This document shows, piece after piece, positions 20,501 to 32,390 of a stretch of 64,000 nt of DNA (positions are counted from its first letter, which is position 1; each line of letters opens with the position of its first letter). The DNA comes from Bactericera cockerelli (Eukaryota; Arthropoda; Insecta; Hemiptera; Triozidae). A program made the position numbers and the translations under genes. The stretch spans positions 13,215,597-13,279,596 of the forward strand of contig CM044964.1 in the NCBI GenBank assembly GCA_024516035.1, given 5' to 3'. Below the pieces are notes generated by a model. The model was not told where the DNA came from. It saw nothing but the letters and a program-made list of their open reading frames with translations, and made no database searches.

Positions 20501-21059
20501 TCGATGGGGTGACGTTACCCGACGCGTTTTCCAGGCTTATTCTACAAAAAGGTCCCCCGGACGCAGCAGCTAGACGCGTAGGAAGAATGGTTACATTAAA
20601 GTTTCCAATTGGAAAAAAAATGAATATTTAATTCAAATGAGAACTTCGAATTTTCTGCCTTCATGTAAATATTTTCAGGGACACCGGGATCCAATGAATA
20701 TTTTTCCCACATTTTTTTGTACATAGAGGGCCGGAGCTCATTGGAAAATTTGTGACTTCAGATATCTGGAGGTACACTCAGAAGTAACAATCTTGTTTTG
20801 CGCCTTATTTTTTTCGTAAAGATTAGTTTTCTTTTAACACTGTTGAAAATGCTTCAGGGGTTTGGTTTTTTTTTTTTTTTTTTTTTTTTAAACTTCATTC
20901 TGATGCCTTCCGGCTAAAAATGGACAATTACTGAAGTTAGGTCATGTCTTAAACATGACATACAATCCGAGGAAGCATAATATTTATCCATTTTACAAAA
21001 CATAAATTCCCGCCAGCTCACATTTTTTTTTTTTTTTTTTATTTTTTTTTTTATGCTTT
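20501..21059. other. Intergenic sequence, nothing recognised
   Basis: Mixed-composition noncoding DNA with a poly-T run at about 20866-20889. No ORF, RNA or repeat family identified. Confidence 0.4.
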
Positions 21060-21440
21060 ATTATGTAAGACAAAAATATATACAGTGAAATTATAAAGAA
21101 AAAATAAATAGATTGATCAAAAAAGAGAATGAAGCTAATGTCCTACCTAAAGGGCGGGGTTATTCCCTGTGGCAATCTCTTCCACCCAATCATTCAACTT
21201 CACTATCCTGAGTCTTGGCTATCCATCTGTTTACACATGGATAGTTTTTTTTTCTAATTTGTTTATTTTTTAAACACACCAACTTTAAGATGAAGACATG
21301 ATGGAGAATAAGTTATATTATCCTTGTTCGATTCTATGGCCAACATGGCAATGTACGTCCCTACCCGGGCTGGGTGAGGTTAATTTGAGTAGCTGGGGTG
21401 TTTGCCCAGCGACTTATTGTTGAACAAGAATCGCTCTTCA
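21060..21440 (-). mobile_element. Family-2 retroelement tail (-) and 5S-SINE tail fragment
   Basis: 21060-21195 is the reverse of the ggttgggtggaagagattgcc tail, ending in a poly-T run. 21355-21420 (ctgggtgaggttaatttgag) is a piece of the 5S-derived SINE body. Confidence 0.55.
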
Positions 21441-22141
21441 CCAAAGAAAATCAAAGGAACTCTTTAATGTCAATTTTGCTTTATTAGAGGTTTATAATCG
21501 TTCTCGCCAACTACATATAAGGTGATTATTTGATTTCAACTTTTAAAAGTATTGACACATGATTTTTTGTTGTTGTTATTAATCTTAAAAATAATGTAAA
21601 TTTTTTATCATACATACATAATATTATGTTTTCTTTCCAATGAGCCCCCACCTCGACTTAGTAAATGAATTCAAAGATGCTATTTATAATGAAAATTTAA
21701 ACTTACATAATATGTTGTAGAAAAATGTTTTATACGCTAATTATTTTACGAAACTGATTACATGTTTTATAAGAGAATTTCATTTTGTTTCGTATTAAAA
21801 TCCACGTATGTTGTGTAAAGTTGTGTTGTACTGGTCCAAACACGTGAGGTGATGGAGTTTGAGGTCGGTCTCAACAGTATCATTTGTTGCTCTATTGAAT
21901 GGAAAAATTCGGAAATATTTGTCTCGGCTTTTGAAAGTTAGTTTCCAATGAATGCCGATCTAAAGACGTCAAGTACCCCAAAAAATAATGTCAAAATGTG
22001 ATGAAATGTATTATAATACATATTTTTTAATGTGAGTGGTTTTATGTATTTTTAAATATAAAAAAGTACTTCGACACGCACACCATCAGGAATATTGCCC
22101 ATGATGCTCACAGCATTTCCTAATGTATAATTGTGTTATCG

Positions 22142-22750
22142 AGTGAATTACTCCCGAGAAATTTCTAATATTAGAAATCGGAAGTATTGTGTTTGTTTTT
22201 GTAAAAAAAAAAATTTTGCTCCGATTTCAATTTTTTTATGATTTCCAAATAAGTGTCTTAGAATTGATCTCTCATTCACTTCGGCCCTCACGTCCATAAT
22301 TTAATCATGAACAAACTCTTTGGTCAGTTCCAATGATTACATTGGAAAAGACAATGGTCAAGTCTCACTTAAGATCCAATAGTTATGTTCCACTCGCGTG
22401 TTTGGACTTGAATTTCTTGTATTATTATTTATTATTTTCTCTACGATTATATTGATGTGTAGACCACCACCTTTTTTAAAGAAATAAATATAGAAATACG
22501 TATTTTAACAATTTATTATTTGTCTTGTTCTACTTCTTCTGTCAGGGTGTTACTTTTAGGCCCCAATCTCAAGATTGAGCCTCTACTGACTGATCATGAG
22601 TATTACCCAAAAAGTCTTTTCTTAAATACCTATGGATTATTACCTCCGGGAAATTTCTAATATTAGAAATCGGAAGTATTATGGTCGTTTTTGTATAAAA
22701 ATAAAAAAATTGGCCCGATTTCAATTTTTTTTTTTTTTTTTTTTTTCATA
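22142..22750. repeat. Two copies of an aaatttctaatattagaaat repeat
   Basis: The 20-base palindrome aaatttctaatattagaaat followed by cggaagtatt and a T-rich gatttcaa stretch occurs near 22158-22240 and 22650-22750. The second is also present after the gap at 26000. Sequence between copies is unremarkable AT-rich DNA. Confidence 0.65.
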
Positions 22751-22771
22751 TTTCTGGACGTTTTTTTCTAT

Positions 22772-22933
22772 CCTCTTCGCGCCCAACACCAATTTTTGTT
22801 TTGTAGTACAAAGTGACCGGTGACCTCGCCCGAGGTAAAACATTTTATGCTACTTTGTAGTATAAATTTTTAGCTTGGGCACTTAGGACTATAAAATAAA
22901 TGTCCTCTCACGAGGACATTGGGCGCGAAGAGG
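22772..22933. mobile_element. 162-bp MITE (CCTCTTCGCGCCCAA ends), CTAT flanks
   Basis: 15-bp TIRs CCTCTTCGCGCCCAA. Flanked by CTAT at 22768-22771 and 22934-22937. Same-length copies at 26095-26256 (same locus duplicated in the assembly) and 37984-38145, where the flanks are TTAA. Confidence 0.88.
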
Positions 22934-23099
22934 CTATGAGAAAATAGTTTGGCCACAAATTATTAAATAAGATCTCAACAAAGATAAGGGAATACCGTCC
23001 CTTATTTCGTAGTTTCCACCATTCACAGCGTATCATTCGGATACGGATCGTCTTTCTTAAGTCTCGTTGTAAACTACTGCTCAGGTCTTTTCGAGGCGG

Positions 23100-23290
23100 A
23101 TTAAAGTCACCCAGCCTTGGTTGGGCCGGGAATAGACAGCCTCAATAGAATTAAAAAATTGAATAGACAGGTTTGAATTTGAATGGTCACCTATCCAAGT
23201 CCTAAACTCGCTGAATGTTGCTTAATTTCATTGTATAGACAAGAACTGGTGTATCCTACGTGCTATTGACGCTCGCTAATTTGGCTATAA
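23100..23290 (-). mobile_element. 5S-rRNA-derived SINE
   Basis: On the minus strand it contains gcgtcaatagcacgt, cagcgagtttaggactt and ggataggtgacc, diverged 5S rRNA sequence, followed by a body with gcccaaccaaggctgggtga. Repeated after the gap at 26425-26612. See 29350-29862 for the better-preserved pair. Confidence 0.65.
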
Positions 23291-23304
23291 AAAGTTAGAA
23301 TAAT

Positions 23305-25866
23305 CAAACACCTCGGCCGAGGTGTGAAGAACGCCTATACAAAGAAAGAGACAACCCGGCAGAGTGTAAGGTTACGGAAAACATAGTTCCCATGCATTTC
23401 ATGTACTTTCAGCCAGCGAAAAGTGCAACATGAATTTCAAAAATCGCGATTTTTATTGCAGAAATGGGCTCTACGTTGAAAAATAAGTTGATTTGACTCT
23501 TTGTTTGACTTCCTAGGCCACCGGGAACCCTATTTTCGAGACCCCCCAACAATCGTGAAAGACATGAAAAGATTCATAATTTTGTTTTTTTTTTTTTTTT
23601 TTTTTTTTTCTGTTTTTTTTCATACGGATCCTTTGAGACCCGACTTCGTGTCTTTAACTTGGCACTGAAGATTAAGTGAGGTGTCTAAAGTGATCAAGAT
23701 ATAATGGAGATGAGCCCGGACCAAAAAAAAATTCTAAATTATAAGCGGGCGGCCCATTTGGGCGGCCTCGGGTTTTGGGAGCCCAAATCGGGAATTGAAG
23801 GATAATACTAGTCTTAAGTGGTATCAAATCAAAGATCTTGATGAGCAGATACCAAATTTATTGATTTTATTCCTTCATCCGGTCCACTGGGTGGCACCTG
23901 GTGGCCTTTTCATTTTCTTTGGCGGGTAGGTACCTTCGAATTCTTAGCTTAGTGGTCAGATCTTGGCCAGTATGTATTATTCGAGATGACCTCGCTCTCT
24001 CACTGCAAAATTTTAAAGTTTAAGTTTCCAAGTATTAATTTAGTTCATTTTCCGTCCGTTTCTGTAGAAGATAACTTTGTCTATTGGTAGCATGCTCGAC
24101 CTGCCACGCAGACTGCATGGGTTCGAATCCTGGCGGGGACGAAATTTTTTAGCTCTATATTTTCAATTTGGGCTTAACGTTGTTTTGTTTTTCCGGTCTT
24201 TATATTTGAACTTCATGACGACCCCATTACCCTCGCGAGGAAAATTTTAGAAGTTGCAGAATTGGACAATGACCTGTGGCGGCATTACGAGATTGATTTT
24301 GGACAATCATGGTTGGATGGAGATAAAATATGCTGAATTATGTAGCTCTCATAATGTCGATGCTACTCACTAAAAGTTGTGACAAAGTAGTGACTTTGGC
24401 CAAGTGGGTAGCATACTAGGCTTGGGTTCGATCCCCTTGAGGGAAGTTTTTTTTTCTCTGTCCATTATGTCCGGGGTACACTCATACCTCGTGAGGTATT
24501 GATAAGGGACTTCACAACCGAGTTCTCTCCCGCTCATGGTTTTATCAACACCAAATCGTCTCCCGTCGCGTCGCTTGCATTTTTACCTGATTTTATACCT
24601 ACATAGTTTAGGCCTAGCATAAAAATTATAATCGAAACACCTAGGAATCATTGATATAGACCTGAGGCATGGCCTTCTATGTATTTTTCCTAACCCTATA
24701 TACTATATTCCTGAGGCATGGCCTTCTATGTATTTTACCTAACTCTACTAAACACTGAAGACATTGCCTTTCATTAGTTAGAGATTTAAAAGATTTCCTT
24801 ATAAAAGGCCCATATAAAAATGATAATTTTATAGTTTTCATTTTCTTAAATACCTAATGTAAAAAAGCATGGTCTTATTTCCGGGAGAGATACTCGTGGT
24901 GACCCCTGCAACAAGCCGGAGAGAATTCGGGTAAGAAAAGGTCAACGGGAGAGAACTCATTACCTCACCTTGATAAGGTGATTACAATTTAATTTCTTTG
25001 GCATTTGTAAATCCAGGTGTTTTAGTGTCCCTCATAGGAGGCTCCGAGGTCTATTTAGCATTGAAAGATAAACCTAATCATGTGGAGATTAGAATCAAAA
25101 GATCTTGCATTGCAAATTTATATATTATTTACTCACTTTGGGGACTTAGGGGGCCAAATCTGTGATCCAAATACATATTGACCTTAGAAAAATTAAATAC
25201 GTACTGCTAAAACTATATCTTAAAAAAGACAACTTGGCACATTCACATTTTCCCAGCTTATTTACTTTTGTCATTCCTAATGTTTCAGTAGTGTATGAAC
25301 CTATATTTTCGTACAAAAAGAACTGATATCCCCCCAAAAACACCCCTTCGTGGTTAAAAAAATAAGAACGCCTCACTCAAAGAATGATTATAATTAGCTA
25401 AAAATAAATGATATCAAATTGAGAAACCTTGTCCCCTCTTTTTCTATATCTCTGCACTCCTCTCTGAATTTATTCCTCTTATGTTTAGCTTTATTTATCC
25501 TTTCTAGGGGTCATCTCAAACTTGATTTCTCTTTAAATTTACTTGTTGCACGGCAATAAAAAATGGCGGTCGCGGTGTAATTTTCTGGATTCAAATCAAA
25601 TAACTTCAGAAAAATCATACTCCGACCGCCATTTTTTATTGCCGTGCAACAAGTAAATTTAAAGAGAAATCAAGTTTGAGATGACCCCTAGAAAGGATAA
25701 ATAAAGCTAAACATAAGAGGAATAAATTCAGAGAGGAGTGCAGAGATATAGAAAAAGAGGGGACAAGGTGTTCTCAATTTGATATCATTTATTTTTAGCT
25801 AATTATAATCATTCTTTGAGTGAGGCGTTCTTATTTTTTTAACCACGAAGGGGTGTTTTTGGGGGG
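23305..25866. mobile_element. 2.56-kb unclassified element, AT target, with empty site at 26626-26627
   Basis: Starts CAAACACCTCGGCCGAGGTG, which includes the 16-bp palindrome CACCTCGGCCGAGGTG. Ends gtgtttttgggggg after a large hairpin. AT occurs on both sides (23303-23304, 25867-25868) and the empty site is seen intact at 26626-26627. A second full copy is at 58750-61453, also between AT and AT. No protein recognised; contains tRNA-like segments (24075-24145, 24390-24430). Insertion at AT and a hairpin 5 nt from one end are Helitron-like, but the CTRR end is missing. Confidence 0.8.
25327..25866. repeat. Large hairpin: about 265-bp inverted arms
   Basis: Arms about 25327-25590 and 25622-25866 are nearly perfect reverse complements, separated by a short loop. 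The inner arm edges read accgcgaccgccattttttatt-type sequence. The same structure closes the second copy of the element at 60905-61453. Confidence 0.88.
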
Positions 25867-25899
25867 ATTTGAGTTCTACAAACTGTATGACATTTTAAA

Positions 25900-25999
25900 N
25901 NNNNNNNNNNNNNNNNNNNNNNNNNNNNNNNNNNNNNNNNNNNNNNNNNNNNNNNNNNNNNNNNNNNNNNNNNNNNNNNNNNNNNNNNNNNNNNNNNNN
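25900..25999. other. Assembly gap (100 N)
   Basis: Exactly 100 Ns. Sequence to its right (26000-26670) repeats 22676-23304 plus 25867-25899, so the two sides are probably two alleles or a false duplication. Confidence 0.97.
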
Positions 26000-26670
26000 G
26001 TATTATGGTCGTTTTTGTATAAAAATAAAAAAATTGGCCCGATTTCAATTTTTTTTTTTTTTTTTTTTTCATATTTCTGGACGTTTTTTTCTATCCTCTT
26101 CGCGCCCAACACCAATTTTTGTTTTGTAGTACAAAGTGACCGGTGACCTCGCCCGAGGTAAAACATTTTATGCTACTTGGTAGTATAAATTTTTAGCTTG
26201 GGCACTTAGGACTATAAAATAAATGTCCTCTCACGAGGACATTGGGCGCGAAGAGGCTATGAGAAAATAGTTTGGCCACAAATTATTAAATAAGATCTCA
26301 ACAAAGATAAGGGAATACCGTCCCTTATTTCGTAGTTTCCACCATTCACAGCGTATCATTCGGATACGGATCGTCTTTCTTAAGTCTCGTTGTAAACTAC
26401 TGCTCAGGTCTTTTCGAGGCGGATTAAAGTCACCCAGCCTTGGTTGGGCCGGGAATAGACAGCCTCAGTAGAATTAAAAAATTGAATAGACAGGTTTGAA
26501 TTTGAATGGTCACCTATCCAAGTCCTAAACTCGCTGAATGTTGCTTAATTTCATTGTATAGACAAGAACTGGTGTATCCTACGTGCTATTGACGCTCGCT
26601 AATTTGGCTATAAAAAGTTAGAATAATTTGAGTTCTACAAACTGTATGACATTTTAAAAATTTACTGGCT
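26000..26670. repeat. Second copy of 22676-23304, without the 2.56-kb element
   Basis: Near-identical to the left copy with a few substitutions (tttgtag to ttggtag, caatag to cagtag). It contains the same MITE (26095-26256) and 5S-SINE (26425-26612). At 26626-26627 it runs directly into ttgagttctacaaactgtat, which in the left copy follows the element. Confidence 0.95.
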
Positions 26671-27014
26671 CTAAATTTTGAACATAATATAGGTATTAGG
26701 TAACGCGATAAAATTAATTAAGTGAAAAACTTTTTAATTTTTATTCCATTAAAATTCTAAGTATACATCAAGAATAAGAAGTGCCCTCCAATTATGTTCT
26801 TGATGAGACACAAAATGGCCGCAAGGATGCCTCAGCAGTAACAATATGGCGTCACTTCTTCCCAACGGCTCCAGTCTGCAAGGATTGCTGCGTCACAACC
26901 AGGAGAAAGTCAAAAGCCGTCCAGGTACCGCGGACTTCTAACCCGAAGGTCACAGGTTTGACTAAATTATTGTATTAGAACTTTCGGCCTCAGGAATATT
27001 ATGTATAGTTTTAT
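26671..27014. other. Intergenic sequence, nothing recognised
   Basis: Moderately AT-rich. A short GC-richer block (26800-26960) has an open frame but no family resemblance; it is probably part of an unrecognised repeat. Confidence 0.35.
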
Positions 27015-27430
27015 TTGTGTTGAAGCACAAGGCCTCTTCACAATTTTTGTGGGTAGCGCAGCATGTCTAAGAGCCTCCTTTACCATTCGAATTATTCTAT
27101 TACATTAATTTCTTTTTACTCTGGTAATTCCGCCACTGGTCGTTACTCACACAAGTAACTACTCATTTTTCCTCACGAGGTATGAGTGGACCCCGAACAT
27201 CCAAGTACAGAGTAGAAAAATTCCTGCCCCACTGGGGATCGAACCCAGGTCACCGTGCGTGCAATGCCTAGCGCGCTAACTCACTCTGCAACGGTGACTA
27301 CTCGGGAATATTATTGGTGTGGACTAGTTTCGCTCTCAGTTCCCCAGGTTGTATCGAGGCGGGGACTTATCGGTTGGGTGGAAGAGCTCACAGTGGGAGA
27401 ATCTTGCCGCACGTTCGTTACCAAGCCAAT
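27015..27430 (-). mobile_element. SINE family 6 (-) followed by a LINE tail fragment
   Basis: 27015-27300 is the reverse of gagtgagttagcgcgctagg..., core cctcacgaggtatgagtgga and tail. 27370-27425 (gggtggaagagctcacagtg, atcttgccgc) is a LINE 3' fragment on the + strand. Confidence 0.7.
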
Positions 27431-27539
27431 TTCTTCAAGTTTTACGTAGGGACCAGGCGGTAAAGTTGCTGTTGCATCCTGGGGATTAAAATTTATTTTG
27501 TTGCATCGTATTTGTACAAGAATCGATCCTATATCTGTT

Positions 27540-28055
27540 CTAATACTAACAACCTACCTCAAAAAGGCCATATATGGATGTCCGGTCCCTCATTAAAATT
27601 TTGATAACAACCACATGTGTGTTTTCGGTCCCAAAGAAAAACACAAAAACATCCACATATGGCCGTTCGGTAACGAACGTGTTAAAGCCATAAAAAAAAA
27701 CTAAATAGCTGTACTGATATAGTCCCCGTATCGATGCATAATTATTTGTGACCAAGCCGTCCATTTGACCTCGGTGACTCACATTTCAGCCATCACTATG
27801 ACCAATGTCTTTGATAAAAAGTGATTTTTTTTTAAAGGTAGTTGTGCCCCGGAACCCCTTTCGCATTACTTCAGGGCACTCTACCTTAACATCCATGCCA
27901 TTCCTTAAACGGAAAAACTCGGTTAGAATTTTCCGCTTTGGCTGGGATTCGAAACCGGCACCTTCGGGTCAGCAACCAATGCTCTTAACCACTGAGGTCG
28001 GCTTATTCTAGATTGTAGTCGAATAAAAAGTGATTCTAAAACTTGGTATCTCATT
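27540..28055. other. Intergenic sequence with a partial TTAA-type end
   Basis: 27660-27686 (ccgttcggtaacgaacgtgt followed by TTAA) resembles one end of a TTAA-type MITE; the other end is not clear. 27945-28000 is a degenerate SINE head. Nothing else seen. Confidence 0.35.
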
Positions 28056-28522
28056 CCAGAATGCACTCTCATAATCCCCAAATCTCCCTTTCAACCGTAA
28101 AATTTCCTTCAAATAACTCAATAGTGTGTTGTTTCAAGTCTTTTTTTTTCAACTGGAGAACTTTTTTATTATTATTACAAGTTAAACACCTCATCCATAT
28201 TGATACTTGATGGCAAAGAGCCCAAAATGCTCGCTGCAATACCCCTCTGTATGTCGAAGGAAATTTTCTGTTTGAAAAAACCAGGCGTCCTCCCATCTCC
28301 AGTTCGAACCATCATAATATATATTATTATTTCCAATCTCTTGTATCCATTTTCTGGCTTCTTGGCTCCATGATCCACATGTCTCTGTAGCAACTGCAAC
28401 AAAGAGGTATCCACTTGCTTTGTTTGTGTGTTGTTTCCTCTAGTGTGTTGTTTCCCTAATAACCCAATCAGAGTGCAGTTGAAAGGGAGATTTGGTAATT
28501 ATGAGAGTGAAAGCTCTCTGGA
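28056..28522. mobile_element. MITE-like element with about 35-bp inverted ends
   Basis: Left cactctcataatccccaaat / ctccctttcaac and right gttgaaagggagatttgg / taattatgagagtg are inverted. Outer ends ccagaatg and ctctctgg. Related to the short element at 6061-6205. No ORF and no certain target duplication. Confidence 0.6.
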
Positions 28523-28589
28523 GAGGCCTTTGCAACATATTTAAAATACCTGATTATGACTGTAAGAGGCGCATTACTTCAGCTGTTGT

Positions 28590-28745
28590 TTTGGATCTAG
28601 GGTTTTAACGTTATTGCTTTCAAATGCATGGTCATATATTATCACGTCGGGGGTGTTACCCTCCATTCGCAGGAAACTCACAAATCTGCTACCCAAATTA
28701 ACCTCACCCAGCCTGGGTTGGGCTGGAACGTAAGATCCTACGAGA
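28590..28745 (-). mobile_element. 5S-SINE fragment
   Basis: Minus-strand body: ccagcccaacccaggctggg, gaatggagggtaacaccccc. The 5S head is mostly missing or rearranged. The following 28746-29090 shows nothing recognised. Confidence 0.5.
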
Positions 28746-29094
28746 ACTGGTGCATTCAAAGCGACATCAACGCTATTTGCTTGAGTGAATGCATGGCTAA
28801 AGGCCAGAGTTACTGCATCAAAATTTCACACCTTGGTTAGTAACACCAAGCATTGGTGATCGATTGGTAAGTGAGAGTTCGATTGTCCAGATACCCATAA
28901 GTTGCTAACTTCAAAATTTCCATTTACTTTTCTTAGAACTTTTTATCATTAGCTTAGGAAAAGAACCTTTGTAAAATTCAAAAATTGTTAATAAATAAAT
29001 AAAATGTTAAAAAAAGGTTATTATTATTTGTGTTAATCACAAGATTCATGGCATGATAAAATTACTCGTCGGACCCACCTACCTAATACTACCC

Positions 29095-29230
29095 GAGTTT
29101 GTAGCTTGGTCGATAAGGCGGCGGACTTGTAACCTGGAGTTCGGTGGTTCGAGTCCCAGATTCAGCGTAGATTTGGTAAAGCGAGTTTGAGTGGTTGTGA
29201 TGTCACGAAAGTGATTAACACAAATATGAT
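29095..29230 (+). mobile_element. tRNA-like SINE, family 3
   Basis: Head gtagcttggtcgataaggcg with B box ggttcgagtccca, followed by taaagcgagtttgagtggtt and gtgattaacacaaat. Related minus copies at 33640-33808 and 35555-35690. Confidence 0.7.
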
Positions 29231-29349
29231 ATAAAAAAACTATCCGAGTTTGGGAGTCGAACCAACGACCTCATGGTTACGAGTCCCCCGCCTGACTATA
29301 CTGAGGTCGGTATCTGCACGCTGCGCTGCACCGTTGTAATAAAGTTCTT

Positions 29350-29862
29350 TTTTTTTAAGTGGGGTTTAACGTCGCTTTCAACTGCCATGGTCATATCACG
29401 ACGGGGGTTTTACCCTCCATTCGCAGGAAACTCACAAACCTGCTACTCACATTGACCTCACCCAGCCTGAGTGGGGCCGGGAAAAGCCAGCGTCACGAGA
29501 ATTAGAATTTGAATGGTCACCCATCGAAGTCTTAACCTCGCTGGATGTCGCTTAACTTCGGTGTTCTGAAGGGAACCGGTATTCAACATGCCATCGACGC
29601 TGGCTGTAATAAAATTCACACAGCCAGCGTCGATAGCACGTTGAAAACACAGGTTCTCGTAGGATCACCGAAGTTAAGCAACGTCCAGCGAGGTGAAGAC
29701 TTTGTGATGCTGGCATTCCGGCCCACGCCTAATCCAGGCTGGGTGAAGTTAATGTGGGTAGCAGGTTTGTGAATTTCCTACGAATGGAGGGTAACACCCC
29801 CGTCGTTATATGACCATGCAGTTGAAAGCGACGTTAAACCCAAAGTTAAAAAAAAGTTCACA
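29350..29862. mobile_element. Head-to-head pair of 5S-rRNA-derived SINEs
   Basis: The right unit (about 29620-29862, +) starts gccagcgtcgatagcacgtt, includes the 5S-like gatcaccgaagttaagcaac, and continues with ccaggctgggtgaagttaat to the tail gcgacgttaaacccaaa plus A run. The left unit (about 29350-29615, -) is its mirror. 5S-derived heads define the SINE3 class. Only the 5' third is 5S-like, so neither is a 5S rRNA gene. Confidence 0.8.
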
Positions 29863-29939
29863 TATTTAATAAATTTCATATTGTTTCTCTATTTTCTCTC
29901 AGATTCTCATTTAATCCTGCAGGTGACATTGCCCCGGCG

Positions 29940-30190
29940 AGACAGAAGTCTTCCTGGTGGACGTTAAACATATTGGTATCATCATCACAGGGTGACGTCA
30001 TCGTGAACGATGGTAGCCAGACAGTGAAGGAATGACTCAGCACTTCTACAACTGTCTTTACAAGGAGACTAATAATTGACAAGGCCCCCCAGAACCAAGC
30101 CAATGCTGGTCTACTCCCTGTTTATAGTCCCCCAGCCAGACTGCTGGTCTACTCTCTGTTTATTATCCCCCCAGCAAAACTGGGGGACTA
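29940..30190. repeat. Dispersed repeat, family 7b (ggctaataattgacaagg)
   Basis: tcgtgaacgatggtagcc, ctaataattgacaaggcccc, ggtctactccctgtttatag and ccccagccagactgctgg. Other copies at 6423-6570 (-), 42200-42330 with its array, and 50815-50940. Confidence 0.6.
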
Positions 30191-30447
30191 TTAACATATT
30201 GGTATCAGCCAGGCCAAAAAGATATATTAGGGTTGGTGCTAGAAAAAGCATCCAACCGTAAACAGTGGAAGTAGGAGTGCTAGAACTAACCAACCACCGT
30301 TAATTTGTGAAAATTAATAACAAAAAAACTATGAAGAGGTTGAACAATCCTAACCCCAAGCAGGTTTCGGAGAGAAGGCAAAGAGAAACAAGAAGATAGA
30401 GAACTAGCGACATCAAAGAAGAAAACTGATCGCTCAACTCAGATGTT

Positions 30448-30700
30448 GTTTTAGCCAGCTTGGCTACTACTTAAGGGAGGAATGATGGTCTCCAGCCAAC
30501 TTTATTTTAAAGTTGGCTCGTCCTGAACCACATACTCGTATTTCGTGAGGACTTGGACTTTTTCTTGAAGCCATTAAACCCTTGGGAAACTGCAAGCTAG
30601 CCTGGCTTGTAGGGGTTGGCTAGTCAGTTCTCTGTTTATTGTTCTCTAGTGAGACATTGGTCTCCTCCCTGTCTAAAGCCCCCAGCCATATGGGGGATCG
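30448..30700 (+). repeat. Dispersed repeat, family 7
   Basis: ttagccagcttggctact through ccattaaacccttgggaaac to agcccccagccatatgggg. Closest relatives at 35693-35950 and 3832-4210. Confidence 0.55.
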
Positions 30701-30929
30701 TTATGATGCCCCATCTGATGTGACACTCCCTAAAATAATTAATCCCACGTTCATTTTTATTTCAACTTTTGATTTCTTCTGTTTGCCACTGGTTTGATTT
30801 TTCATTTAGAATCAACTTCTCTTTTCACATTTAGCTATGATTTTTAGGATTTGCTTATATAGTTTCCAAGGAAATTTAATTTTGATTTACATAACATGCG
30901 AATTTCAATTTATTTTTTCAGATAAATTT

Positions 30930-32390
30930 AAAGTATTCAGTGTCGAGTATGGTCCAAATTGTGAAAGTATTCTATTCAAATTCATCAAGTATTGTCCAAA
31001 TTCTCAAAGTATGCACTATTGCAGTTTAAAATTCATCAAGTATCGTCCAAATTCTCAAAGTATCCAGTTCAAAATTCTCAAAGTGTGCAGTATTGCAGTT
31101 TAAAATTCAAGAAGTATCGTCCAAATTCTCAAAGTATCCAGATCAAAATTCTCAAAGTATGCAGTGTTGCAGTTTAAAATTCATCAAGTATCGTCCAAAT
31201 TCTCAAAGTATCCAGTTCAAAATTCTCAAAGTATGCAGTATTGCAGTTTAAAATTCAAGAAGTATCGTCCAAATTCTCAAAGTATCCAGTTCAAATTCTC
31301 AAAGTATGCAGTATTGCAGTTTAAAATTCAAGAAGTATCGTCCAAATTCTCAAAGTATCCAGTTCAAAATTCTCAAAGTATGCAGTATTGCAGTTTAAAA
31401 TTCAAGAAGTATCGTCCAAATTCTCAAAGTATCCAGTTCAAATTCTCAAAGTATGCAGTATTGCAGTTAAAAATTCATAAAGTGTCGTCCAAATTCTCAA
31501 TGTATCCAGTTCAAAATTCTCAAAGTATGCGGTGTTGCAGTTTAAAATTCATCAAGTATCGTCCAAATTCTCAAAGTATCCAGTTCAAAATTCTCAAAGT
31601 ATGCAGTATTGCAGTTTAAAATTCAAGAAGTATCGTCCAAATTCTCAAAGTATCCAGATCAAAATTCTCAAAGTATGCAGTATTGCAGTTTAAAATTCAA
31701 GAAGTATCGTCCAAATTCTCAAAGTATCCAGATCAAAATTCTCAAAGTATGCAGTGTTGCAGTTTAAAATTCATGAAGTATCGTCCAAATTCTCAAAGTA
31801 TCCAGTTCAAAATTCTCAAAGTATGCAGTATTGCAGTTTAAAATTCATAAAGTGTCGTCCAAATTCTCAAAGTATCCAGTTCAAAATTCTCAAAGTATGC
31901 AGTATTGCAGTTTAAAATTCATAAAGTGTCGTCCAAATTCTCAAAGTATCCAGTTCAAAATTCTCAAAGTATGCAGTATTGCAGTTTAAAATTCAAGAAG
32001 TATCGTCCAAATTCTCAAAGTATCCAGATCAAAATTCTCAAAGTATGCAGTATTGCAGTTTAAAATTCATGAAGTATCGTCCAAATTCTCAAAGTATGCA
32101 GTATTGCAGTTTAAAATTCATGAAGTATCGTCCAAATTCTCAAAGTATCCAGTTCAAAATTCTCAAAGTATGCGGTGTTGCAGTTTAAAATTCATGAAGT
32201 ATCGTCCAAATTCTCAAAGTATCCAGTTCAAAATTCCAAAGTATGCAATGTTGCAGTTTAAAATTAATGAAGTATCGTCCAAATTCTCTAAATGTATGCA
32301 GTATTGCAGTTGAAAATTCATCAAGTATCGTCCAAATTCTAAAAGTATGCAGTATGCAGTTGAAAATTCATCAAGTATATACCAAAATCG
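30930..32390. repeat. 74-bp satellite-like tandem array, about 19 units
   Basis: Unit is built from aattctcaaagtat, ccagttcaaaattctc, gtatgcagtattgcag and tttaaaattcatcaagt. Some units lack the ccagttc segment. Array edges are degenerate. The near-74-bp period leaves long open frames by chance. Intergenic, between the convergent E2F and LST2 genes. Confidence 0.93.

Noticed and set aside
29620..29720. 5S rRNA gene
   Set aside because: Only the first two-thirds resemble 5S, the end is replaced by SINE body, and the copy is diverged and inverted-duplicated.
29545..29772. Protein-coding ORF
   Set aside because: The frame lies entirely inside the 5S-derived SINE pair.
30930..32390. CRISPR array or coding repeat protein
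   Set aside because: The genome is eukaryotic, the units are contiguous without unique spacers, and ORFs arise from the repeat period.
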